A program made the translations under genes and the position numbers. This document shows, piece after piece, positions 1 to 8,574 of a stretch of 64,000 bases of DNA. The notes under the pieces are model-generated. The model did no database searches. It saw nothing but the letters and a program-made list of their open reading frames with translations, and had not been told where the DNA came from. Position 1 is the stretch's first letter. Every line of letters begins with the position of its first letter. This stretch comes from PALSA-607 sp963737705 (GTDB lineage: Bacteria > Actinomycetota > Actinomycetes > Acidothermales > Acidothermaceae), in NCBI GenBank assembly GCA_963737705.1, contig CAVTTP010000003.1:372001-436000 (forward strand), written 5' to 3'.

Positions 1-456
1 TCGGGGTGAGCTATTACTATCGCTTCCCCGGCCCATACCTCTTCGGCACCGATACTCGCGGCAACACGGCACAAACGCGTGAGATGGCAAACTGGATGCG
101 CGCAAATGTTCCTGCGGGGTCGCACGTCGTGACGGATCGCTATACAGGAGAGATCGTCACGGGACTGACAGCGGACTACGTGCCCGCTCCTAACCAGTCC
201 GCGGCCTACGGAATCTATGACAGCGGTGGTGAGCCCAGCGCCAACCTGCGTAGCTTCTTGCGCAACAACGACTTTCGGTACTTCGTTCTCGACACTCATA
301 TATACGACGAGTTGCCGGCTGGAGGATTCTTCTCCGGCTACAAGGGATACACCGAGTCAATCAACGTTGACAGCGCTGAAGGACATCGCCTCAGGTTCGT
401 TCGCGCAACTCGTCTACTCCGAGGGCTCGTACCGCGTGTATCGGATCAACCCGTGA
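1..456 (+). pseudogene. C-terminal part of a polysaccharide-locus membrane protein, frame broken near 360-385
   Basis: The gene enters from the left edge. Frame 3 reads a soluble domain with REMANWMRANVPAGSHVV and DRYTGEIV, the style of the extracytoplasmic tail of multi-spanning glycosyltransferase-like membrane proteins. A natural C-terminus (LVYSEGSYRVYRINP, stop 454-456) is in frame 1. The two parts join only if one base is surplus (or two are missing) around 360-385. The stop overlaps a GTG at 453 that may belong to the next gene. Assignment to a membrane glycosyltransferase-like family is inference, since the membrane part lies outside the window. Confidence 0.5.
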
Positions 457-480
457 ACCGACGCGCGACGGATCCTGCTG

Positions 481-1644
481 GTGTCCGACCTGTTTCCTCC
501 CGTCCTCGGAGGCGTCGAACGGCACGTGGATGCGCTTGCGCGGCTCCTCGTTGGGCGCGGCCATACAGTGCATGTGGCGACCTGCACGCGGAATCCTCAG
601 CCGAGCGACCCCGACGTTGTCGTTCATACGATTCCAACCACAGTCTCGAGAGTCGTTCGTTTCCAGGATGCTGATCGCCCGTTCGCGTCCCCACTTCCGG
701 ATCCGGAGGCGCATGCGGCGTTTGCACGATTGATTCGCGAGATCAAGCCTGACCTGATCCATGCCCACGGCTGGTTGGCCGTGTCACTGCCAAAAAGGCA
801 CCGTGCTCCGCTGGTCTTCACCGCTCACGACTACGCCCAGATATGCCAACGACGCACCCTTCTGCGTTTCTCTCGCGAGATCTGCGGCGGCCCGTCGTTG
901 GTTGATTGTGTCCGCTGCGGTGCAGAGCAATATGGATACCCGAAGTCCTTGCTCGGCGCGCTCTCCACTCCGGTCGGCGCCCGTGCGTTGCATGCCGACC
1001 ATGTTGTCGCTGTAAGCCATGCCGTGGCGGACACGTTGCGACCGCACCTACGGTCGCCTGTGTCGGTTGTTCACAACTTCGTCGAGGCTGGCGACTGCCA
1101 CCCGTCGCGAAAGGCCGCCGTACTCCCCGTGTCGCCGTTCATTCTCTATGCCGGCGACCCCGGGAAACATAAGGGAGTCGACGTCCTGCTCGACGCGTGG
1201 ACTGGCCCTGACGCGCCAGCAATCGAGCTTTTCCTTGCGACCACGCGAGATCTCGGCCGCGCGCTACCCCCGCACGTCAGCACGGCACGCTTGGACCTGT
1301 ATGAAATGCCGTCGGCCTGGCACGCGGCGCGCGCCGCCGTCGTCCCGTCGTTGTGGGCAGATCCCTTCCCCTTAGTTGCGCTGGAAGCGATGCAAGCGGG
1401 AACGCCAGTCATCGCCTCTAGAGTCGGCGGTCTGCCAGAGGTGGTCCAGGACGAGTTGTCAGGCCTTTTGATCGAACCAGGCGATGTGGCGGGTCTCCGT
1501 CACGCGGTAACGCGACTGATCGCCGATGAACACTTACACCGTTCCCTCTCAGAAGGCGCCAGTGTTCGTGCATCCGAGTTCACGCCGGAACTGATCATCG
1601 ACCAGCTGGAGTCCGTGTACAACCAAGTTCTGGCGCACGCATGA
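481..1644 (+). CDS. Glycosyltransferase family 4 (GT-B fold)
   Basis: 387 residues. The N-terminal half carries the Gly-rich acceptor-side loop LGGVERHV. The C-terminal nucleotide-sugar domain has YAGDPGKHKGVDVLLDAW (about 220-240) and DPFPLVALEAMQAGTPVIAS (about 295-315), the GT4 E-x7-E region with Asp at the first acidic position. It presumably transfers a sugar from a nucleotide donor onto a lipid-linked glycan at the inner membrane face. The GTG at 481 is the first usual start after an in-frame stop, but it removes most of the expected first beta strand: the bases upstream encode RILLV in the same frame. A GTG at 453 plus one frameshift, or a non-standard CTG start, would restore it. It overlaps the next gene by ATGA (1641-1644), so the two are translationally coupled. 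Confidence 0.8.
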   Translation: MSDLFPPVLGGVERHVDALARLLVGRGHTVHVATCTRNPQPSDPDVVVHTIPTTVSRVVRFQDADRPFASPLPDPEAHAAFARLIREIKPDLIHAHGWLAVSLPKRHRAPLVFTAHDYAQICQRRTLLRFSREICGGPSLVDCVRCGAEQYGYPKSLLGALSTPVGARALHADHVVAVSHAVADTLRPHLRSPVSVVHNFVEAGDCHPSRKAAVLPVSPFILYAGDPGKHKGVDVLLDAWTGPDAPAIELFLATTRDLGRALPPHVSTARLDLYEMPSAWHAARAAVVPSLWADPFPLVALEAMQAGTPVIASRVGGLPEVVQDELSGLLIEPGDVAGLRHAVTRLIADEHLHRSLSEGASVRASEFTPELIIDQLESVYNQVLAHA

Positions 1645-2777
1645 GTAAGCCGCCACTTGTCGTGTACTGGCAAAACCAGGCGTCGCCGTACATGGTCGCC
1701 CGGTATGAAGCTCTGACGAGACGCGGGAATGTTCGCATAGAAGGGCTTTACTCTCGGCTCAGGGCAGACGATCGAGCATGGTCCCTGAGCCCTGAGGACT
1801 GGTCGTTCCCACATGCTTTTCTGCCGCACCGATCGCCGACTCGCGTGGTGAAGGTGCTTCGCTATTTAGCGAAGCGACGCCCGGAGATATTTATCGCAGA
1901 GCACGATCGGGTGGACTTCTTTAGCGCGCTCCTGGCTGCGCCGCCGCTCGTGGGCCACACCGCCGCACGGGTCCTGCCTACGTTCGCCGCGTGGAGTCGA
2001 ACCAACGCCGCGCGCGAGGCCGGGAAGCGCGTGTTGTTTCGCTCGTTGTCCGCAGCGACAGTGAGCGGGCCGGAGGCGGTCGCGCAGGTGGTGAGGTATG
2101 GGCTTCCTGCGGAACGCACTTTTCGAATGACCCAGTCCATCGACGTGCAGCATTATGCGAGCGCCCGTGAGCTTGCCCCTGAGACGCGTCAAACGGAGCG
2201 CGCACGACTCGGCCTCACGGGTGTCGTCTTTGTGTACGCGGGGCGGCTTTGGTCCGGGAAAGGTGTCGACACGCTCTTGGAGGCGTTCCGTGTCGCCAAC
2301 GAGCAGGAGGATATTTCGCTCTTAGTTGTTGGCACCGGTGTAGACGAGGCTCGTTATCGCGCTGCGGCAAGAGACTTGCCGAACGTCGTCTTCGTTGGTT
2401 TCCGTGACACCTCAGAGATGCCGTTCACATATGCGTTGGCAGACGTCCTCGTTCTGCCCACGCGCGGTGATCCTCACGGCCTGGTGATCGAGGAGGGAAT
2501 GAGTGCCGGCCTAGCGGTGATTTCAAGCTCTGCGGCCGGTCACATACGGGAAAGAGTTGCAGAAGGCGTGACGGGCTTTGTCGTCCCCCCGGATGACGTC
2601 GCTCAGTGGGCTAATGCGATGGCTCGGTTGGCGCGGGATCCCAACTTGGTCCGAGCGATGGGAAAGGAAGCGGCGCAACGAACGAATGGCCTCGGTCATG
2701 AGCGTTGGGCTATCGATTTCGAAGCGTTCGTCGACGGAGCAATGCGGCTTCCGCCGCGAGGTCCCTTCCGGGGCTAA
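1641..2777 (+). CDS. Glycosyltransferase family 4
   Basis: 378 residues, frame intact. The donor-binding C-terminal half has VVFVYAGRLWSGKGVDTLLEAF (starting near 195) and RGDPHGLVIEEGMSAGLAVI (about 275-295), with Asp-x6-Glu at the GT4 acidic motif, then GHIRERVAEGVTGFVVPPDD. It probably adds a sugar to the same surface polysaccharide as the upstream GT4, with which it shares an ATGA overlap. Acceptor and linkage cannot be told from sequence. It is the last undamaged gene before a decayed stretch. Confidence 0.85.
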   Translation: MSKPPLVVYWQNQASPYMVARYEALTRRGNVRIEGLYSRLRADDRAWSLSPEDWSFPHAFLPHRSPTRVVKVLRYLAKRRPEIFIAEHDRVDFFSALLAAPPLVGHTAARVLPTFAAWSRTNAAREAGKRVLFRSLSAATVSGPEAVAQVVRYGLPAERTFRMTQSIDVQHYASARELAPETRQTERARLGLTGVVFVYAGRLWSGKGVDTLLEAFRVANEQEDISLLVVGTGVDEARYRAAARDLPNVVFVGFRDTSEMPFTYALADVLVLPTRGDPHGLVIEEGMSAGLAVISSSAAGHIRERVAEGVTGFVVPPDDVAQWANAMARLARDPNLVRAMGKEAAQRTNGLGHERWAIDFEAFVDGAMRLPPRGPFRG

Positions 2778-2845
2778 GAACGGCCGGGCCGCTACGTCTC
2801 GACGCGATGGACCATGCAGCGCGCTGAGCCACCAAGATCCAAGAT

Positions 2846-3904
2846 TCAATCCCCTACTCTCAAAAACTTTCGGCTGGGAAATGCCATCGCGCCTGCGAAC
2901 ACCGCACCGCGCCATAGCGGAAGGCGAGCTGTCTGTGTCACTACGACGCTGCTGCGATCACTAAGGCTCAAGAGGTACCGCAGGCGACCACGATGAGGCA
3001 GCTGCGGATCGCGTTCGACTAACGCCTCCACGAGGGCATGGGGCCGAACCTGAGGCGGCAGGGCAAGCAAGGTCCCGAGCAACCAGCCGCCAAGTCCAAG
3101 CCTTGTGGCGACTGCGACGCCGACGTCACGTCTACTGCGTGCCCGAGTTCGACGAGGTCCCGCCAAATGAAGAGTGACGCGCCAGGGCTGTTGCGATCGC
3201 TAACCACGTGCAGGCTCGCAATCAGGAGGTTATGCTCGAGCGAAGCACATCGGAGTCGGTGGCCAAGGACCTCGCGCATCACGCTCGTACTGATGATCTC
3301 GCCGGCGTAAGCCGGGTCGTCCAGAGCCACGGTGGCACTCGGTCGTGTAGATCGACGCTCGCACCTCCGTCATCCTGAAGGTTGACGGCTTCACGACATA
3401 GGCGGACAAGCGCTTCGCGCGGCGGTTCGCTTCCTGGGCTCTCCCCAAGCCCTGCAGATCGCAGCACCTTAAGTGCACGAGGGAAGTCTCGAACGGTCAC
3501 AACGACGTCGAGGTCATCGAAGACTCGCAACGTGGGGTCGGCGTAGCTCGAGGCTATGCCGGGGCCCTTTGTTACCGCCCATGGCGATGCCGGCGCTCGT
3601 CAGCTGATCGAGTAGAGGCGCCGAGCGATTCACAACAGTCGCAGTCCGCAACTGCGACCTGAACGCCGCCGCCGACAGTTGGCGGCGCTGCGGCTCAGTG
3701 ATCTGCACGAGCTTCCTGCGCCGACTCCGCCGCGATTGCTCGCACGAGGAACGGTGCCAGCCGTTGTCGTACAACTTCGAGCGATCGTCGCGTCGGCCAG
3801 GCCGTCGGCGGGGGCTCTGTGATGTGCGGCCACCACAGCGCATATGAAGTCCAGGGCTCAAGTCGGGGCAGAAGCCCACTCAGCAGCGGTTCAGCCGCGC
3901 CCAA
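2846..3904 (-). pseudogene. Nucleotidyltransferase-family (NTP_transf_5-like) gene, decayed, at least three frameshifts
   Basis: Four consecutive minus-strand pieces in different frames read as one protein. About 3880-3560 gives EPQRRQLSAAAFRSQLRTA and LLDQLTSAGI followed by KGP. About 3530-3350 gives DPTLRVFDDLDVVV and SVDLHDRVPPW. About 3345-3130 gives VLGHRLRCASLEHNLL and LFIWRDLVELGHAVD. About 3130-2846 gives a C-terminus ending FPSRKFLRVGD. The KGP, DDLDVVV (nucleotidyltransferase acidic pair) and SVDLH blocks occur in the order seen in the uncharacterised nucleotidyltransferase family often found in polysaccharide loci. Joints lie near 3567, 3340 and 3128. The N-terminus is not clear. 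No intact copy was seen in the window. Confidence 0.6.
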
Positions 3905-4113
3905 GCGATCTCCTCCAACGCCGACCTGCCCAGTTTGACGCCGTCATGCAAGCGTATCGAGCATGGGCGGATCGAACGCGCGGTTCGGCGAACGTTGGCC
4001 TCCGTGCGATCACTGGATACGCTGCGCCAGTGGAAGAAGTTCTCGGCTCTCGCGCGGAGCGGGGCCGACGCCTGCTAACCCGCCTCCTGAGGCATTGTCG
4101 CGACGCACCGACG

Positions 4114-5647
4114 ATGAGCCCGACTCGGATCGCGCCTCAGCAGAGCGCAACAGTTCGGCGTATTGGCGTGAGCGCGGGCGCGCAGATGGCAGGCAGCCTT
4201 GTGGCGGGGTCATATCCGTGCTCGTCGTGAGACTGCTGACGCGACATCTTGGTGTCGAGATTTATGGGCAGTACGTCGTGCTGATCGCTTATAGCACGGC
4301 CGCCAATATCATCGTAGACCTTGGTCTGAACGGGATAGTCTTTCGCGATCTAGCTCGCCGCCCGCAGGATGCTGGGCGATTGATCGGCACGAATCTCGGC
4401 TTGCGTGGCGTGTTGTCAGTGATTGCCATGGTGGCGATGTTGGCCTCGTCTACACGATCTACCCGAGCGAGCGAGCCGTTCTTATGACAGCAGCTGTCTT
4501 GCTCGCCGCGGACATCCCGATGACTGTCGCGCTCAACACAGCCGGTAGCTATTACGGCGCACAGGTGCGCAGCGAGTACTCGACTGGCTTTCTTGTTGCA
4601 GTTCGTCTGATCTTCTTGGCGGAGGTCGTCGGTATTGGTATCGGCCCGGGCCTCACACTGACACGCACTGCTGGCGCTTACGTAGTTGCGGATGCCATCG
4701 TTGCGATTGCCGCGTTGACGATCGTCCACAGGTCGGCACGCATCGTCCTCCGCTTTGAACCGAGGCAGTGGACCGCAACGCTACGTCGAGCAGCGCCGCT
4801 CGGCGTCATGCAGCTCATGAACGCGCTTTACCTCTACGTCGACAGCATCTTGCTCTCGGTCCTGTCCAGCAATCGCCAGGTCGCACTCTACGGACTCAGC
4901 TTCAACGTCATCGCGGTCGTGGCTGCATTCAGCAACATGTTCGCATCATCACTGGTCCCGAATCTAGCGACGATGACCGCGAGTCGAGTAGTCGCAACTT
5001 CCGAGCGAGCGGTATACATCGTGACGTGTGCATCCGTACCGCTCGCTGTAGGAGCAGTGGTGTTGGCGCGGCCGATCGTCGAATTCTTCGGCGGCCACGC
5101 GTTCGGCGACGCAACGTTGGTTTTCCAGTTGCTCAGCGTCAGTTTGGTATTTAGTTTTCCGGCGACGGTTCTTAGCTACGCAGCCGTCGCCGCGGATCGT
5201 TTTCGCAATTTTGCCTTGGCCACGGCAGTCGTCTTGATATCCAACGTCGTACTGAACTGCATCCTCATTCCGTGGAAGCAGGCGACGGGAGCGGCCTGTG
5301 CTCTTGTTGCCTCGGAGGCGCTCGCGTTCGTCGTCATTCTCGTACTCTTCGCCCGCCAGATGCCGCGCAGACTCCAACTCGTGGGGGTATGGCGACCGCT
5401 TACTGCTGGAATCGCTATGGTGGCGACAGGTGTCGCGCTGCGGGTGGCGGGCCTCGGCAACGACACGGCCTCAGCCGCAGGCATTGGCGCTGCAATGGTT
5501 GTGACCTTTGGGTTGGCGCTCGTGGCCGTGCGCGGTGTTCCTGCAGAAGCGAAAGCGCTGATCGGTCTACGCGGTCGAGCCCCGACGGGACACACGCCGA
5601 CAGTTGAAACTGAGTTCAAGTGGCCAACCGACAACGGTGCGGCGTGA
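4114..5647 (+). pseudogene. Wzx-like polysaccharide flippase, two single-base frameshifts
   Basis: About 510 residues when joined: ATG 4114 reads MSPTRIAPQQSATVRRIG and AGAQMAGSLVAG; after a shift near 4208 the frame continues VISVLVVRLLTRHLGVEIYG; after a second near 4442 it continues GLVYTIYPSERAVLMTAAV and runs intact to 5647. Multiple hydrophobic segments and the order of blocks match the oligosaccharide flippase (MOP/Wzx) family, which moves undecaprenyl-linked units across the membrane. Both breaks are repaired by adding one G in a G-containing run (GGGG at about 4206; TTGG at about 4443). As read, the longest piece (from 4484) lacks the first three or four membrane segments and should be non-functional unless the breaks are sequencing errors. 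Confidence 0.75.
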
Positions 5648-5852
5648 AGAGACAGTGGATGTATCGATCGGATTCCGTTCAATGAGGGCGCTGGCCGAAG
5701 GAGGCTGACAACGATTGCAAGCTAGACCGATCGCAACGGTCGTTCATCGGAACGAAGCCAGTGACTTGTCTGCCATGGTGGTCGTCGCTTAACGTCCTTA
5801 GAGACGACACAGGTGGCTACGCCACCGCCCCCGAAGCGGAGGCACGACACGC

Positions 5853-6572
5853 GTGGGTGCGACGACAGGCCTAAGTGGCCGCGGCATGCAGCAGAGCCCC
5901 GAGCAGTGGGCGCTTCGCGGAGAGGTTCTCACGGCCGCCATGGCGGAACTCGTCAACGAGTTCAAGCCTGCACAGGCTGCTCGAGCGCTGGACGTCGGCT
6001 GTCAAGCGGGAGGTCTCGTTGACGCGCTCGCTGCGCGCACGTCCCTGTCCTGGGAGGGCATCGACCCAGTCATAGTCGGCGAGCGAAAGTCTCCAGCCGG
6101 CGCAATCATCAAGCATGGGTTTGCCGACAAGCTCGATTACCCCAACGACACCTTTGACGTTGAGCTGTTCGCAAATGTCTTCGAGCACGTTCCTCCCGAC
6201 CGGCGGGTTGCGTCCCTACGGGATATGGCGAGGGTGCTGCGCCCTGGCGGCGTGATAGTCGGGCAGATTCCGAATCCCTACTTCTTTGTTGAGTCTCACA
6301 GCAGGCTGCCCTTCATGGGCTGGCTCCCGTTGCCACTCCAGAAGCGGTACTGGCGGCTCGCACCGGTGCCGTGGGAGCACGACTTCTTCGTGGTCACTCT
6401 CAGGCATTTGAAGCGCGCGGCGTCAAGCGCGGGCCTGCAATTCCGCTATTCCGCCCGGTTCAACTACCCCATTGAGGTGGTTCCGAAGTCCGTTCAATGG
6501 GCCGCTCGGATGCTGGCCCCCGCGATGCGCACCTTTCCCTGGTCCTGGCAGTTCGTGCTTGTTAAGCAATGA
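5853..6572 (+). CDS. Class I SAM-dependent methyltransferase (Methyltransf_11 type)
   Basis: 239 residues from GTG 5853; ATG 5886 is an alternative. Motif I ALDVGCQAGGLVDAL (about 43-57), the acidic loop IDPVI, motif IV DTFDVELFANVFEHVPPD (about 98-116) and LRDMARVLRPGGVIVGQIPN are typical of small-molecule or lipid/sugar methyltransferases. Its last four bases overlap the next methyltransferase start (ATGA), so the two are coupled. Bases 5761-5870 encode, in another frame, a protein-like stretch (RDDTGGYATAPEAEARHAW) that could be its true N-terminus if one C were missing near 5871. The target is unknown; context suggests the glycan or its lipid carrier. Confidence 0.8.
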   Translation: MGATTGLSGRGMQQSPEQWALRGEVLTAAMAELVNEFKPAQAARALDVGCQAGGLVDALAARTSLSWEGIDPVIVGERKSPAGAIIKHGFADKLDYPNDTFDVELFANVFEHVPPDRRVASLRDMARVLRPGGVIVGQIPNPYFFVESHSRLPFMGWLPLPLQKRYWRLAPVPWEHDFFVVTLRHLKRAASSAGLQFRYSARFNYPIEVVPKSVQWAARMLAPAMRTFPWSWQFVLVKQ

Positions 6573-7477
6573 AATTCGTGCTCCGTGTCTCCCAGTGGCT
6601 TCGCTGGCCGATGATTTGGCTGCCGCCTCGGCTGATCCTCGCCATACCATGGCCAAAGTGGCTTCTCGTAACGTCGTATGACGGCGTCTTGAGCGTATTT
6701 CCCAGACGTGAGAACGTGACGACCAAGTTCGGTCGAAGCCTCTACTGCGACACGAAGGACTTGATCCAGAGGCGCATCTACATGTTTCGAGAGTGGGAGC
6801 CGGCAGTAACGACGTGGTTCACCCAACAGGTCAAGCCGGGTGACGTCATACTCGACGTTGGAGCAAATATTGGTTACTTCAGTCTGCTGGCACAGCAGCT
6901 CAGCTTTCCCGGCGGACAAGTGATCGCTGTCGAGGCGTCGCCAAAGACGTTTCGCTCGCTCATGTCGAACGTTGAACTCAATGGTCTCAACAGCGACAGT
7001 GCGCTTGAACTGCATCAGGTCGCGGCGGCCGAGCAACGCGGCATCGTGCATCTTTACCAGGGCCGACCAGGGAACACCGGCCAGTCTTCCACGCTGATGC
7101 AGCCGGGATTCACGGATGAGGGCGAGGTGATGGCTATCCCACTGAGTGAGCTCATCTCGGAGCCGAACAAGGTCAAACTCATCAAGATCGACATCGAGGG
7201 TGACGAGCTCGCGTGTCTCAGAGGCTTGATACCTGTCCTGGAGAAGATGATGCCGGGTTCGTCCGTTGTTGCCGAGGTATTCCTCGATCGGTTAGATGCA
7301 CGCGGCGACGATGGTAACGCGATAATCTCTTTGATGGCCGCGTGCGGGTTTGCCCCCGCGTGGACCCTGCCGAATGTCTACGACGCCATCAACTACACGC
7401 GCGTTGAAGGTTGGGCACCGCGTGTTTGGACAGGCGTGCTCACCGGCCGCATGGACGTTGTATTCGTGAAGTCGTAA
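6569..7477 (+). CDS. FkbM-family SAM-dependent methyltransferase
   Basis: 302 residues. SAM-binding motif ILDVGANIGYFSLLAQQL (about 93-110), VIAVEASPKTF (motif II) and IKIDIEGDELACLRGL (about 207-222) are the hallmark blocks of FkbM methyltransferases, which O-methylate sugars or polyketides. The first 40 residues are hydrophobic and aromatic (WLRWPMIWLPP), suggesting membrane association. The start overlaps the preceding stop as ATGA. In this cluster a glycan O-methyltransferase role is the most likely inference. Confidence 0.85.
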   Translation: MKFVLRVSQWLRWPMIWLPPRLILAIPWPKWLLVTSYDGVLSVFPRRENVTTKFGRSLYCDTKDLIQRRIYMFREWEPAVTTWFTQQVKPGDVILDVGANIGYFSLLAQQLSFPGGQVIAVEASPKTFRSLMSNVELNGLNSDSALELHQVAAAEQRGIVHLYQGRPGNTGQSSTLMQPGFTDEGEVMAIPLSELISEPNKVKLIKIDIEGDELACLRGLIPVLEKMMPGSSVVAEVFLDRLDARGDDGNAIISLMAACGFAPAWTLPNVYDAINYTRVEGWAPRVWTGVLTGRMDVVFVKS

Positions 7478-7539
7478 TACACTCCGTTCCATCACAGTCC
7501 GACGGTGACGACCCGTCGCGCCCAGCGAGGGTGTGGGTG

Positions 7540-8456
7540 CTAAGCAGCGGGCGGTGCCTTGCGTGACCTCAATGCTCGAAGTCGCCGGCGTACTCGACCG
7601 TTCAGGAAGGTTGCGACTGTCAGCGGGGATGTATGATTCGCGGGCGGCTGCAGCTGAAACCGGTCGGCGGCAATCCAGTAGAGTTCCGACTCGAGAACCT
7701 CCATTGGTGGAGTGCGCATCCGGCGCTTCTGGAGATGGATTCCGGCACCTTGTGTGACCTGTCCGCTCACACCCTCTGACTCGAATACGGCACCGCGCTC
7801 CCAGCGATAGACCGGATTCAAATACGTCGTGTCGTTAGCCCGAGGTCGAATCTTGAAGGGATTAACGTCGAAGACCACCGGCTCGTTCCAGACCGGAGTA
7901 CTTGTTGCCTGCAGAATCTTCCAGATGCCGCCCCACTCGTCAAAATGCAGATCCAGTCGTGGCGAAGAAAAGACCTCCCGGTAGTTAGCGCCCGGCACCT
8001 CAGTGCGATAAAGCGAGTTCATTCTTCCGATGTTTCTGTAGAGTGCCAAGCTACCCCGCACCAGGAGCTTGTCGAACGTGTCGAGCACGTCGTCCGTGAA
8101 CGTGTGACGAAGATCGCCAAAGATAACGTCCCAATCCGAGTGGCCCCAAAAGTCGGATCCGCGGAGCTCGTCGGCAAAGATCTCGCCGAATGCTGGCCTC
8201 AGATCGGTAATCTTGTACGCCGAGCCCAGCGCAAGCGGAAAGTCGAAGTGCTGTTGACAGCGTTCCTGAAAAGCGTCCAAGGACATACGTACTTGGTGGA
8301 CGTTGTCGGGGCTGTCGAAGTCGCCGTCGGTCGGCACGTACCAGCTTATGACGGATTGGTCGCCATCGATTGCAAGATCAGCGGCAAATAGCTCGGTAAT
8401 CTACCGAAGTACGGCGCGACGATCGTGATCGAACTGCGCGCATGACGAGTGGTCAT
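7540..8456 (-). pseudogene. DUF6625-like glycosyltransferase, split by one frameshift near 8356
   Basis: From ATG 8456 the minus strand reads MTTRHARSSITIVAPYFG then LPLILQSMATNP, the N-terminal strand and loop of DUF6625-type glycosyltransferases, and then hits TAA. The remainder continues one frame away as ISWYVPTDGDFDSPDNV, DLRPAFGEIFADELRG and FWGHSDWDVIFGDLR (the DxD-like motif of the family). One missing base (CCGTC read for CCGGTC near 8356) joins them into about 305 residues. The body after the break is undamaged to its stop, which argues for a recent mutation or a sequencing error. Likely role: sugar transfer in the surface polysaccharide pathway. Confidence 0.7.
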
Positions 8457-8574
8457 GGCCGGATAATATCGGCCGCGATGTAGCTGTTACGACAGACCTG
8501 TAGTGGTCGTCGCGATAGTGCATTCGGACCCGCTCGCCCGCGACTGGGTTCTCGATAGGGCGCGCAAACTCTCG
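8457..8574. other. Intergenic between two minus-strand genes
   Basis: 118 bp between the 3' end of the glycoside hydrolase gene and the start of the DUF6625-like gene. It holds a short imperfect inverted repeat (GGCCG/CGGCC arms, 8457-8474) directly upstream of the DUF6625 ATG. No poly-T tract follows, so a terminator is not convincing; an operator or chance are equally possible. Confidence 0.25.
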
